In this document: positions 26,837 through 35,708 of the stretch, piece after piece
Numbering within the stretch: the stretch's first letter is position 1
How the letters are laid out: the number at the start of each line of letters is the position of its first letter
Source: an uncultured Pirellulales bacterium
Lineage (GTDB): Bacteria; Planctomycetota; Planctomycetia; Pirellulales; Thermoguttaceae
NCBI GenBank assembly: GCA_938015445.1
Contig: CALLPE010000015.1
Span: 1 to 48,520 of the forward strand
Direction of reading: 5' to 3'
DNA length: 48,520 nucleotides
Notes under the pieces: generated by a model
What the model saw: only the letters and a program-made list of their open reading frames with translations
Database searches by the model: none
What the model was told of the DNA's origin: nothing
Made by a program: the position numbers and the translations under genes

Positions 26837-28189
26837 TCATAGTTGTGGCAGTTCGGCCAAGGCTTCTTCGATTTTTTCCTGCGGATATGCGTAGTCTTCC
26901 AACTGTCGGTTGAGGAAGCGGTCGTACGCCCCCAAGTCGCACAGCCCATGCCCGCTGAAATTGAACAGTAAGCATTTTTCCTCGCGCGTGTCGCGGCAGC
27001 GCAGCGCTTCGTTGATGACGGCGCGGATGGCATGCGAGGTTTCTGGAGCGGGGATTATGCCTTCGGTGCGGGCGAACAGTTGTGCCGCCTCGAAACACTC
27101 GGTCTGATGGAAGGCCGCCGCTTCGATCAGCTTTAGATGGGCGCACAGGCTGACCATCGGGGCCATGCCGTGGTAGCGCAGGCCGCCGGCGTGGATGCCC
27201 GGCGGTACGAAGCTATGACCGAGGGTGAACATCTTGATCAGCGGCGTCAATTTGGTGGTGTCGCCGAAGTCGTAGAGGTACTTGCCGCGGCTCATGGTGG
27301 GGCAGGAGTGCGGTTCGCACGCCACGAAACGAATGTCTTTGCCAGCCAGTTTGTGGCGGAGGAAAGGAAACGCCAGGCCCGCAAAGTTGCTCCCCCCGCC
27401 CACGCAGCCAAAGACCACGTCCGGAAAATCGCCGATCAGCTCGAACTGCTTTTCGGTTTCCAGACCGATGACAGTTTGGTGCAGCATAACGTGGTTCAAC
27501 ACGCTGCCCAGCGTGTAGCGGGTATCGTCGTGTGTGACGGCGTCCTCGACTGCCTCGCTGATAGCGATTCCCAGACTGCCAGGACAATCCGGGTCTTGCT
27601 CCAGAATTCGCCGCCCGGCATTGGTCTCTGTAGAGGGGCTGGGCGTGACCTCGGCTCCCCAAAGTTGCATCATCGAGCGCCGGTAGGGTTTCTGCTGGTA
27701 GCTGACCTTGACCATGTAAACCTTGCACTGGATGCCGAACAGCGAACAGGCGAAAGCCAGCGAAGAACCCCACTGCCCAGCGCCCGTCTCGGTCGTTAGC
27801 CGCTTTATCCCTTGCTTCATGTTGTAATAAGCCTGGGGCACGGCGGTGTTGGGCTTGTGGCTGCCCGGCGGACTGTGACTTTCGTCTTTGAAGTAGATGC
27901 GCGCAGGGGTGCGCAACGCGGCCTCCAACCGACGGGCGCGAACAAGCGGCGTCGGACGCCAGAGTTTGTACACCTCGCGGACTTCGGCGGGTATTTCGAG
28001 CCATCGCTCCCGGCTTACCTCCTGCACGAGCAGTTCCCGGGCGAAGACCGGCTCCAAATCTGCTGGGCCGACAGGCTGCTTGGTCGCCGGGTTCAGCGGC
28101 GGGGGAACCGGCTCGGGCAGATCGGCCTGCAAGTTGTACCACGCTGTGGGCAAGTCCTTTTCGGTCAGCAGTACTCGTTTGGCGTCCAT
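26837..28189 (-). CDS. trpB2: TrpB2-type tryptophan synthase beta chain
   Basis: A 450-residue PLP enzyme of the TrpB2 class, which makes tryptophan from indole and serine. Signs are the long N-terminal extension, [17 protein letters not shown], the PLP lysine in GSHKPNTA (Lys112), [16 protein letters not shown], and the phosphate loop [14 protein letters not shown]. TrpB2 proteins often act without TrpA, and no trpA is adjacent. The ATG at 28189 is chosen because the upstream frame extension is unlike the family. trpE lies 18 kb away, so the trp genes are scattered. Confidence 0.93.
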   Translation of the reverse strand: MDAKRVLLTEKDLPTAWYNLQADLPEPVPPPLNPATKQPVGPADLEPVFARELLVQEVSRERWLEIPAEVREVYKLWRPTPLVRARRLEAALRTPARIYFKDESHSPPGSHKPNTAVPQAYYNMKQGIKRLTTETGAGQWGSSLAFACSLFGIQCKVYMVKVSYQQKPYRRSMMQLWGAEVTPSPSTETNAGRRILEQDPDCPGSLGIAISEAVEDAVTHDDTRYTLGSVLNHVMLHQTVIGLETEKQFELIGDFPDVVFGCVGGGSNFAGLAFPFLRHKLAGKDIRFVACEPHSCPTMSRGKYLYDFGDTTKLTPLIKMFTLGHSFVPPGIHAGGLRYHGMAPMVSLCAHLKLIEAAAFHQTECFEAAQLFARTEGIIPAPETSHAIRAVINEALRCRDTREEKCLLFNFSGHGLCDLGAYDRFLNRQLEDYAYPQEKIEEALAELPQL

Positions 28190-28590
28190 CGTCGTCCACT
28201 CTCTAAAGGGAAGGATAGAGTTGTTCCGCACGGGTGCCGGCGCCTCGCGGCCGGCGCGACAGGGTTGCTTGGCTCGCTGCCTGCCAACTGCCGCAAACCG
28301 ATTGCCGCCATACTGGGCCGGCGCCGCCCTTATGCTCAAAAAAGCATAGCCTACTTTGCAGCCGGCGAGTTGTCAAAACAGCGCGACAGCGCATCCTGTA
28401 CCCCATTATGTCAGCGGCTCTGCTGCGAAGCCGGGATTCAGCAGTCCGGAGCCGGTTGCGTTGCAGGCGGAAAGCAGTCCGCTGTTTCGCTTGCAATCGG
28501 CGCGCTGAGGAATAGAATAGCAATTGGCATCAACGCTACGCGCAGAATGCTGTGGCGTCGGACGTTGGGCCGAACGTTTTGGAGAAGCCC
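28190..28590. other. divergent spacer between trpB2 and the PEP-CTERM protease
   Basis: A 401-base region without a gene. AGCAGTCCG occurs twice (near 28440 and 28473). It holds a possible promoter for the protease. Confidence 0.55.
28491..28518 (+). promoter_or_regulatory. possible sigma70 promoter of the PEP-CTERM protease
   Basis: TTGCAA (28491-28496), a 16-base spacer, and TAGAAT (28513-28518): 4/6 and 5/6 matches. It would begin transcription about 66 bases before the ATG at 28591. Confidence 0.4.
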
Positions 28591-29544
28591 ATGAAAAGCC
28601 TTTGGCGCATTTTGGCGATTGTGGCCATGTTGGCGGTGATGCACACGTGCGGATTTGCCGGCGTGATCCGACACGATGTCAAAGACAGCCTATATCTGGC
28701 CCTCGGTAACAGTCCGGCTTACGCCAGCGTCGGGCAAATCTACGGCACCTCGATCGATAGCGCCTTTTACGCTTCGGGCACGCTGATCGATCCGCAGTGG
28801 GTGCTTACGGCCGGCCACGTGGTCGATTCGGCCACCACGCTTACATTTTCCATCGGCGGCACAGCGTACATCGCCAGCCAATGGGTAGCGCATCCCAACT
28901 GGGACGGCAACCTGCTGGCAGGTTACGACATCGGACTGGTGCATCTGTCGCAACCGGTGTACAGCGTCACACCGGCGGTGCGTTACACTGGCAATAAAGA
29001 GCTGGGAAGCATCGTCACCGCCGTGGGCTTTGGTATGACGGGAACAGGGACCACGGGGGCGGTTACGTTCGACGGTAAAAAGCGGGGAACGCAGAACGTT
29101 ATCGACCAACTGTACAACCCGCGATTGCTGCTAGCCGATTTCGATAACCCCAGGAATAGACGCGACAGCTCGATGGGCTCGGCCAAACCGCTGCAATTGG
29201 AAGGCCTGATCGCGCCGGGCGACAGCGGAGGCGGCTTGTTCATCACCACCGGCGAGGGGACTTTTCTGGTCGGAGTGCATTCGTTTGTGGCTGCTTGGGA
29301 CGGAAAACCAAACTCGGATTACGGCGACATCTCCGGTCATGTGCGCGTGTCGGCTTTCAACTCGTGGATCGACTCGGTGATCAACAATTGGTCCACTAGC
29401 AGTGTTGCCGCAGGCAGCTATGCAACCGCAGACGTTTCGATGACCGCGGTGCCAGAACCGGCCACTCTGGTTATGCTGGCCGCCGGCGCGGCGGCGCTAT
29501 TGGGTTTGCGGGCGTTCAGGTGGCGCCGATTCGGCAGAATGTAA
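28591..29544 (+). CDS. secreted trypsin-like serine protease with PEP-CTERM sorting signal
   Basis: A 317-residue exported protein. Residues 1-23 are a signal peptide. The chymotrypsin-fold triad is visible: His76 in LTAGHVV, Asp113 in GYDIGLVHL, and Ser212 in APGDSGGGLF. The end is a PEP-CTERM signal: VPEP (287-290), a hydrophobic helix, then Arg-rich residues. It is therefore likely handled by an exosortase encoded elsewhere. The ATG at 28591 has GGAGA 6 bases upstream, better than the in-frame ATG at 28552. The substrate is unknown. Confidence 0.92.
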   Translation: MKSLWRILAIVAMLAVMHTCGFAGVIRHDVKDSLYLALGNSPAYASVGQIYGTSIDSAFYASGTLIDPQWVLTAGHVVDSATTLTFSIGGTAYIASQWVAHPNWDGNLLAGYDIGLVHLSQPVYSVTPAVRYTGNKELGSIVTAVGFGMTGTGTTGAVTFDGKKRGTQNVIDQLYNPRLLLADFDNPRNRRDSSMGSAKPLQLEGLIAPGDSGGGLFITTGEGTFLVGVHSFVAAWDGKPNSDYGDISGHVRVSAFNSWIDSVINNWSTSSVAAGSYATADVSMTAVPEPATLVMLAAGAAALLGLRAFRWRRFGRM

Positions 29545-29930
29545 CGGTTGGGAAAAAGTTACTGCCCAATTGGGTCTCGTCATAGCAAAAGCGCGCGGTT
29601 TGCCAAGAAATGGGCTTTAGAAATTCTTTTCGCCGCAACTTTCTCTCTGGCCAATAGTTCGGACTCAATCCGCCGACAACCCATTTGCCCCACGCCCGAT
29701 TATTTGGCAAACTCGAAGGGAGGTGCTGCGCTGCTGGATGGAATGACAAGCGCAACTATCGGGTTGCTAATCGCAACACTATCGGATTGCCAAGCGCAGC
29801 GCAGCACGGCGTGGGTAAGTCGGCGCATGTCCGACGGTTGACGTACACTTCAGTGCACCGAAAAGAGGCAGCGCACTGCTGGCGGCCAAGCGCCGCTTCG
29901 GCCACCGGTTCAGTCGGAGGTGAACTGCTC
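29545..29930. other. spacer before the YTV-repeat protein
   Basis: A 386-base region without a gene. ACTATCGG(G/A)TTGC occurs twice within 29755-29792 in a decayed repeat. A TTGACG at 29836 has no good -10 behind it. Confidence 0.5.
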
Positions 29931-31346
29931 ATGTTTGTCAAAGATCATGTCTTATCACTGGCGCTGTGTTTCGGCCTGCTGGGTGCTGGCAGTATGGCGC
30001 AGGTCTGCTACGCACCAAGTGGTTACGTAATCACGGAGCCGTGGCAGGCGTATCGGGTCGTATTCCAGACCGTTTACGACCAGCAACAAGTCACGGCGTA
30101 CCGCGTCGAGTACGAAACGGTTTGGGAAGAGCGACAAGTGACGACCTACCGACCGATTTGGGAGACACAATATCGCCAGTACAAGTACACCGTGGCCAAG
30201 CCGATCGTGGAAACCACCACGCGCGAGGAGACCTACACTGTGGCCAAACCGGTGTACGAGACCGAAATCCGCGACTACAGCTACCAGCGCGTCAAGTACA
30301 TGCCCGAAACGGTCGAACGCGAAGAGACCGTCACCGTGTGGCGGCCGGTTGTCGAAACTTACGAGCGCGAACAATGGCAGACCGTTTACCGCCCGGTGGT
30401 CGAGACGGCCTATCAGCCTCAATATCGCACCGTGATGCGCCCGGTCGTAAGCTGGCAAACGCAGTACGTGGATCAGGGCGGTTATGTCGATCAGCTTGTG
30501 CTGAAGCCGGGTTTGCCGCGGACGCGGCTGAGCTGGCAGCCCGGCGCGTCGGTCACCGATCCGCTCACCGGCGCCGTGATATATCGCCGCCCAGGCCTGT
30601 ACTGGACGCAGACGCCGGCTGGACGCTACGAGGTGCAGCGCGTCTGGCAGCCCAATCTGGTGCCGCACCAAGTCCAGCAGGTCAACTACGTGCCTGAAAC
30701 TGTCGTGGAGCATGTTCCCGTCCAGGTGCAGAAGTACCAGCTCGAGCACGTTAGCCAAAAGATTCCTTACCAGGTGTATCGCATGGTTCCCCAGCAGGAA
30801 GTCCGCCGGGTGCAGACCACCGTCATGAAACCGGTAGTGGAACGGGTAGAGAACAAGGTGCCGGTTCAGGTTTGCAAATGGGTGACCGAAACCCACGTTC
30901 GCCAAGTGCCGGTTACCACTTACAAAACCATTTACGAAGAGCAAGTCGTCGAGCAGCCGGTGCAGGTGTGCAAGATGGTGCCGGTGCAAGAGACGGTGCG
31001 CGTGCCCCGATATGTGGAAAAACGAATTCCCCTGACGTACAGCTACTACGTGCCTCGAATAGTCAGTTATCGCGTGCCGGTGGATCCTTGCGGGGCGCCG
31101 ATCACATACGGTATGCCGGCGGCCAACGGCAGCCTGCCGGCCACTCCGATCGAGAGTTTGCCCCCACCGCCTGGCGAACCCACGCCTGCCGGCAAGACCT
31201 TTGTGGAGCCTAGCCAGCAGCCCGCCGCTGCCACTGGAAACGGAACACAGCAGCCAACAGCGACAGATGCCAAACAGAACGGGGGTGGTGCGGCCAGTGG
31301 TCAGTCGCCAACGACCGCGCCGCAGCAGCGATATCCTGGACCTTGA
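29931..31346 (+). CDS. secreted YTV-type 16-residue-repeat protein
   Basis: The protein is 471 residues from the ATG at 29931 (GGAGG at 29916-29920). Residues 1-23 are a signal peptide. Two blocks of gapless 16-residue repeats follow: nine units at residues 39-182 (for example TVYRPVVETAYQPQYR) and eight at 252-379 (for example KPVVERVENKVPVQVC). Units alternate Val/Tyr/Ile with charged residues and keep a central (R/K)PVxET or VPV. A 69-residue non-repeat link joins them; the C-terminus is Pro/Gly/Gln-rich. I recall a Pfam family YTV from planctomycetes that fits. It is probably a fibrous beta-rich envelope protein; function unknown. Confidence 0.85.
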   Translation: MFVKDHVLSLALCFGLLGAGSMAQVCYAPSGYVITEPWQAYRVVFQTVYDQQQVTAYRVEYETVWEERQVTTYRPIWETQYRQYKYTVAKPIVETTTREETYTVAKPVYETEIRDYSYQRVKYMPETVEREETVTVWRPVVETYEREQWQTVYRPVVETAYQPQYRTVMRPVVSWQTQYVDQGGYVDQLVLKPGLPRTRLSWQPGASVTDPLTGAVIYRRPGLYWTQTPAGRYEVQRVWQPNLVPHQVQQVNYVPETVVEHVPVQVQKYQLEHVSQKIPYQVYRMVPQQEVRRVQTTVMKPVVERVENKVPVQVCKWVTETHVRQVPVTTYKTIYEEQVVEQPVQVCKMVPVQETVRVPRYVEKRIPLTYSYYVPRIVSYRVPVDPCGAPITYGMPAANGSLPATPIESLPPPPGEPTPAGKTFVEPSQQPAAATGNGTQQPTATDAKQNGGGAASGQSPTTAPQQRYPGP

Positions 31347-31658
31347 TTTTAGTCGAGCAGCTTGATTGCAGTTGACTGAAGCGACGGATTGCGCTTCGCG
31401 GGCCGCAGGCGACGCGGCGAAAAAAATTGGACGCCGGCGCGTATCCGGGCGTGGAATAATCGGCTGGTAACCGACTTGGTGTGCCAGGCCGTGGCAATCC
31501 GGCGGCACGCAGGATGTATTTCATCGCTGATCCGGAAAGGTGGCCGGTGGCACCGCATTCCAACGTGGCACCGCATTGAAACGCAGCGGCGGCGGGCACG
31601 GGCGGCTTTGCGGCGCTGATTGCACCGGCCACCATGTGTGCTTCTCCAAGGCGGCAAC
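31347..31658. other. spacer before the epimerase gene
   Basis: A 312-base gap. Apart from the 18-bp repeat at 31547-31582 nothing is recognisable. Confidence 0.5.
31547..31582. repeat. 18-bp tandem duplication
   Basis: GTGGCACCGCATT begins both copies (31547-31564 and 31565-31582); they differ at two bases. Confidence 0.92.
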
Positions 31659-32723
31659 ATGCGCATCACCGGCGTGGAAGCCTGGCAAGTGACCATGCCG
31701 CTGGCCAGGCCGTATACAGCATCCTACGACACGGTCGAGGCCACTACCAACGTCTTTCTGCGGATCATCACCGACCGCAAACTGGTAGGCTATGGGTGCG
31801 CCACGCCCGACGAACACGCCACCGGCGAAAGCACCAAAGCGATGGTGGAGACCATCCAGGCGGTGGTCGAGCCGGTGCTCAAGGGCGCCGACCCCCTCCG
31901 CCGTTCGCTGCTGATGGAGCGCTTGCGCCCGCTGCTGGCCGAAGAGCCGTCGCTCCGCGCGGCTGTCGATATAGCGCTGTACGACATCCTGGCCAAGAAG
32001 TGCGAGCTGCCGTTGTGGAAGATGCTGGGCGGTTACCGCGACCGGATGCTCACCAGCGTGACCATCGGCATCCTGCCCGAGCGCGAAACCATCGAGCAAG
32101 CCCGCCATTGGGTCCGCCGCGGGTTCCGCATCCTCAAGCTCAAAGGGGGCATCGACGTGCAGGACGACGTGGCCCGGGTGCTCAAAGTGCGCGAGGCGGT
32201 GGGCGAGGACATCCGCTTGCGCTTCGACGCCAATGGGGGCTACACGGTCGAAGAGGCTCTGTGGTTTGTGGATCAGACCCTCAGTGCCCGGCTGGAACTG
32301 TTCGAGCAGCCCACGCAAAAAGGCCACGCTGACATGCTCGGACAGGTTACCCGTCGCGGCTCGGTGCCGGTGATGGCCGACGAAAGCATCGTCAGCCTGC
32401 GCGACGCCTTCCGCTTGGCCAGCAACGATCTGGTCGATATGCTCAACGTGAAACTGATGAAGGTGGGCGGAATTGCCGAGGCTGTGCAGATCAATGCTGT
32501 CGCCCGCGCCGCACGGCTGGAAGTGATGGTCGGCTGTATGGACGAGTCGGCGCTAGGCATTGCCGCAGCGTTGCATTTCGCGCTATCGGATAGCAACATC
32601 GCCTATGCCGATCTGGACGGACACATCGACCTGGTGAACGACCCGGCCGCCGATGCCGTGACGATCGAAGATGGCACGCTTTTCCCCAGCCAGCTACCGG
32701 GATTGGGCGTGATGCTGGCGTGA
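31659..32723 (+). CDS. dipeptide epimerase-like enolase-superfamily enzyme
   Basis: A 354-residue member of the muconate lactonizing subgroup. Catalytic lysines are Lys162 in the KxK of ILKLKGG and Lys265 in NVKLMK. Metal ligands are Asp190 (RFDANGG), Glu216 (ELFEQP) and Asp241 (MADES). DLDGHIDL supplies the DxD (Asp318, Asp320) that in dipeptide epimerases holds the substrate amino group, so L-Ala-D/L-Glu or a related dipeptide from peptidoglycan turnover is likely. The ATG at 31659 has AAGGCGG upstream and is preferred over 31620. It stands alone; a muconate cycloisomerase role is less likely. Confidence 0.9.
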   Translation: MRITGVEAWQVTMPLARPYTASYDTVEATTNVFLRIITDRKLVGYGCATPDEHATGESTKAMVETIQAVVEPVLKGADPLRRSLLMERLRPLLAEEPSLRAAVDIALYDILAKKCELPLWKMLGGYRDRMLTSVTIGILPERETIEQARHWVRRGFRILKLKGGIDVQDDVARVLKVREAVGEDIRLRFDANGGYTVEEALWFVDQTLSARLELFEQPTQKGHADMLGQVTRRGSVPVMADESIVSLRDAFRLASNDLVDMLNVKLMKVGGIAEAVQINAVARAARLEVMVGCMDESALGIAAALHFALSDSNIAYADLDGHIDLVNDPAADAVTIEDGTLFPSQLPGLGVMLA

Positions 32724-32823
32724 AGCCATCTTTCCGCACCAACCAGTCACCAGTCAGGCACCGTCGGCTTGGGAGAATTGGCCTTTGGCATGGGCGATGC
32801 TTACACGCGGCTACGGCAGCTTC

Positions 32824-34440
32824 TTACCGCTTTGCGTGATGGCGTCGGGCTTTCATCGCTTCGTACAGATTGGCTGGTTCGATCTTGCCCGGCGCGATCG
32901 GCTCCAGCCAGCGGCCCTGGAAAGCGGTAGGTTCGGGCAAACGATCGGCGATCTTCTCGGCGTCGGCGATCGGCACGGCCACGATGTTGATGGCGTCGAC
33001 GAATCCTTTGGGCCACGGCACGCTGCGTTGGGCGCGAATGTTCCAGAAGGTCGTGCCTGCCGCGCTGTGATTTCCTCGCATTCCCCCGCCGCTAGAAGCG
33101 AACAGCCGCGTGCCTTTGCCGGCGTCGATGTCGGTAAACAGATTCTCGTATGGCGCCCAGCGGTGGTGGTCCATATTCAAATCGACCGCCCTGCCGCGCG
33201 AGAACACGCACCCCACGGCAGATTGCACGGTCAGGTCGTGGATGAATCGGGTGTGGAGCGAAAAGTCTTGGCACAGGCAGTCGTTGCCATATAGCGAAAT
33301 GCCATGATGGCCCGAATATCCTTGCGTCGATAGCCGCTGCGGGTCGGCCTCCAAGCGGATGTTTTCCACCGTGCAGAAAAAGCCGGACACATACGGTCCG
33401 CTGTCGGCGTTGCGCACTACCAGATCACGCAACCAGCAGTGGGCGGCCCAGCGGGTGACCTCCACCGGGTTGTAGCCCACCTCGCGGAAATGCCCCTCGT
33501 AACGTGTCACTGGAAAATCGAAGCATAGGGCTTCGATGCCCACGTCGGTCACCGCGGGGCGGAATCGTTCCACCGTGGGCCGCCATTGGGGCCGCACGTC
33601 GAACCGCAAAGGCCGGTTCAGTGCAATCGTGTTGCCTTTGATCTTCGTGATGCGAAAGACCTGCATCACGCGCCACCGGTTCAGCCCGGAAATATCGCCC
33701 GTCTGGCCGCGATACAAGTACTCCAACAGCGATTTCGACTGGTCGTCGTTGAGCACAAGCAGCACTTCGTCTCCTGGCCGATAAGGGACGGTCTGGAGCA
33801 GCAGTTCGGTTCCGCCTCTGTGGGCCGGGGCGACGACCTTGACCAGGTCTTGGCTGCGGGGAGCCGGCCCGCCGATAGAAATCAGCCCCCCGGCCCACGA
33901 CCAATTGGTAGTCGGCTGGTTGCCGTCGGTCTTGGCCGGGCGCGGATCGAGTTTGTCGCCCGGCGTTTGAAACACAAGAACGCTGCGCGACGATCCCGCA
34001 CCGCGCAGCACCGTGCCCGAGGCGTCGATCTTCAGCAGACCATTGAGGATGTAACGACCTTCAGGAATCAGAATCAGCTTGCCTTTACCGGCATCGATGG
34101 CCCGTCGAAAGGCGCCGGTGTCGTCGGTCTTGCCATCGCCTTTCGCACCGAAATCCTTCACCGAGATGCTTTCGCGCGGGATACGATAATCTTCCTGACC
34201 CCAGCGATAACCGGCGAAGGAAAAATCGGGCAAGCGACTCTCCGGCGACCACAACTCGCCTTGCTTGCCCCACAGACGCGAAACGCGCGGTCGGCTATCG
34301 CTGGCGTCTTCTGCGCCGGTTAGGCTAGCCACCGGAACAACTATCGACGCGACATAGACCGCGGCGCCAGCCACGACAATCCACGCACTACTAACCGCGC
34401 AGCGCCGCACGCGCTGCACATAGGGAACCTTCATGGGCAT
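32824..34440 (-). CDS. secreted pectate-lyase-3 superfamily beta-helix protein
   Basis: A 538-residue exported protein. An N-terminal hydrophobic stretch (about residues 17-42) serves as signal peptide or anchor. The start of the fold is VKDFGAKGDGKTDDTGAF (94-111), the hallmark of the pectate_lyase_3 (GH28-like) domain. The rest is a right-handed beta-helix with repeated short strands (ITKIKGNTIALNRPL and so on). Activity cannot be assigned: members include lyases, hydrolases and phage depolymerases. An AAGGAG seven bases upstream supports the ATG at 34440. Next to it are a URO-D-like gene and, divergently, a lyase-like protein, suggesting polysaccharide breakdown. Confidence 0.87.
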   Translation of the reverse strand: MPMKVPYVQRVRRCAVSSAWIVVAGAAVYVASIVVPVASLTGAEDASDSRPRVSRLWGKQGELWSPESRLPDFSFAGYRWGQEDYRIPRESISVKDFGAKGDGKTDDTGAFRRAIDAGKGKLILIPEGRYILNGLLKIDASGTVLRGAGSSRSVLVFQTPGDKLDPRPAKTDGNQPTTNWSWAGGLISIGGPAPRSQDLVKVVAPAHRGGTELLLQTVPYRPGDEVLLVLNDDQSKSLLEYLYRGQTGDISGLNRWRVMQVFRITKIKGNTIALNRPLRFDVRPQWRPTVERFRPAVTDVGIEALCFDFPVTRYEGHFREVGYNPVEVTRWAAHCWLRDLVVRNADSGPYVSGFFCTVENIRLEADPQRLSTQGYSGHHGISLYGNDCLCQDFSLHTRFIHDLTVQSAVGCVFSRGRAVDLNMDHHRWAPYENLFTDIDAGKGTRLFASSGGGMRGNHSAAGTTFWNIRAQRSVPWPKGFVDAINIVAVPIADAEKIADRLPEPTAFQGRWLEPIAPGKIEPANLYEAMKARRHHAKR

Positions 34441-34482
34441 CGGACGGCTCCTTCATCGGTATGGATGCTAGGTGAACATGTT

Positions 34483-35544
34483 TCAGCAACCCACGGCAGG
34501 CAAATTGCGCCCGGCGTGGAACATGGCTTGAAGGTTAGCCTCAGGGGTATCGACCGCTAGTGTGCAGCCGGAGCTGAGCACGAACCGACGATGACCGCAC
34601 CGCAGCACAGTTTGCAACAGGTCGGTGGTAGTCTGGCGCACTTGTTCGGGCGTTCCCCGTGCCAGCAGCCCTACCGGGTCGAGGTTTCCCCAAATCGTGA
34701 CATCGGAGCCCAGCGTTTGGGATGCTTGGTCAATCGGAACCTGCCAATCCAATTCGTACACGTCGGCGCCGCAGCGGCACATGTCGGCCAGCAGCGGCGT
34801 GGTGTCGCCGCAGATGTGCAGCGATACCGGCACGGCGACCGCTTGGTGTAACGCTGCCACCAGACGCCGTTCGAACGGCAAGGCGATCTGGCGGTAAAGC
34901 TGCGGGCCTAACATCACTGCTGGCGAGTCGCCGCCGCTGAGCATGTCGGCGCCTGCACGGGCCAGCGCCGTAGCGTAGGCCGCCGCGTACTCCAGGGCGC
35001 GCTCCATGACGGCTTCGACCAGCGAGCGGTCGTCGCACACCAGTAGCATCGTCCGTTGTAGGCCGAGCAACTGGCAAGCCAAAGAGAATGGATACTGGTC
35101 GAAGCAGGCCACGACAAATGCCTCCCTGCCGAGCATCTGGCGAATTCGTTCCAGGGCTTCAAGCATCAGCGGCCAGCGCCCGTGACGGCCCGGATCCGGA
35201 GAAGCAATGCGGTCCAAGTCCGCCGCCCGCTGCACAAGCGGTTCTCCGATGCCGCAAGCGGGCTGGTCTTCATCGGGGAAACGCACAGCAGCTCCCATCG
35301 CCTCGGCATTGACCCAGGTGTCGGCCGATAGCCACACGACATCGGGCCGAAATCGCTCCCAGTAACGTGCTACGCACTCGGCCAGGGTGCGGGGATCGGT
35401 CGAATACTGCCGCAGCGATACCCCGGCCAGCCGAGCGCAATAATGAACCGCCAGCGGTCCGATGGGAAACCGCACCGAACCGCTGCCGCGCAGGCAGTCG
35501 GATACGAGCTGCCGGGAGCCGACTGGATAGGTGCGTGCGGACAT
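34483..35544 (-). CDS. zinc-type URO-D/MtaA-like methyltransferase
   Basis: A 353-residue URO-D superfamily protein. HxC at His243-Cys245 (SLHICGDTTP) and a later Cys327 (SSGCTLAVDTPEAN) match the HxCxnC zinc site of MtaA/MtbA-type corrinoid methyltransferases, which activate a thiol; true HemE lacks it. So a methyl-transfer role is more likely than haem synthesis. The frame is open to 35679, but MSARTYPVGSRQLV at 35544 matches the usual N-terminus better. No corrinoid protein gene is adjacent. It lies 42 bases upstream of the beta-helix gene on the same strand. Confidence 0.85.
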   Translation of the reverse strand: MSARTYPVGSRQLVSDCLRGSGSVRFPIGPLAVHYCARLAGVSLRQYSTDPRTLAECVARYWERFRPDVVWLSADTWVNAEAMGAAVRFPDEDQPACGIGEPLVQRAADLDRIASPDPGRHGRWPLMLEALERIRQMLGREAFVVACFDQYPFSLACQLLGLQRTMLLVCDDRSLVEAVMERALEYAAAYATALARAGADMLSGGDSPAVMLGPQLYRQIALPFERRLVAALHQAVAVPVSLHICGDTTPLLADMCRCGADVYELDWQVPIDQASQTLGSDVTIWGNLDPVGLLARGTPEQVRQTTTDLLQTVLRCGHRRFVLSSGCTLAVDTPEANLQAMFHAGRNLPAVGC

Positions 35545-35708
35545 CGGTAGGTTACGCGCTTGCGGGGGCCACGGCTGGAGACTAAGATTGTACGTCCGGC
35601 TGACCAACCTGTGCGGGGAAAGCGGCGCAAGCGCATCAGCCAATTGTAAACTCGCTAATTGCGCGGCGCGGAACATCATTGTAATTTTGCTACCGAAAGG
35701 AAAGCAAC

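Noticed and set aside
29955..31508. 517-residue minus-strand frame opposite the YTV-repeat gene
   Set aside because: A mirror of the 48-base periodicity of the real gene; His/Leu/Arg-rich with no signal or domain.
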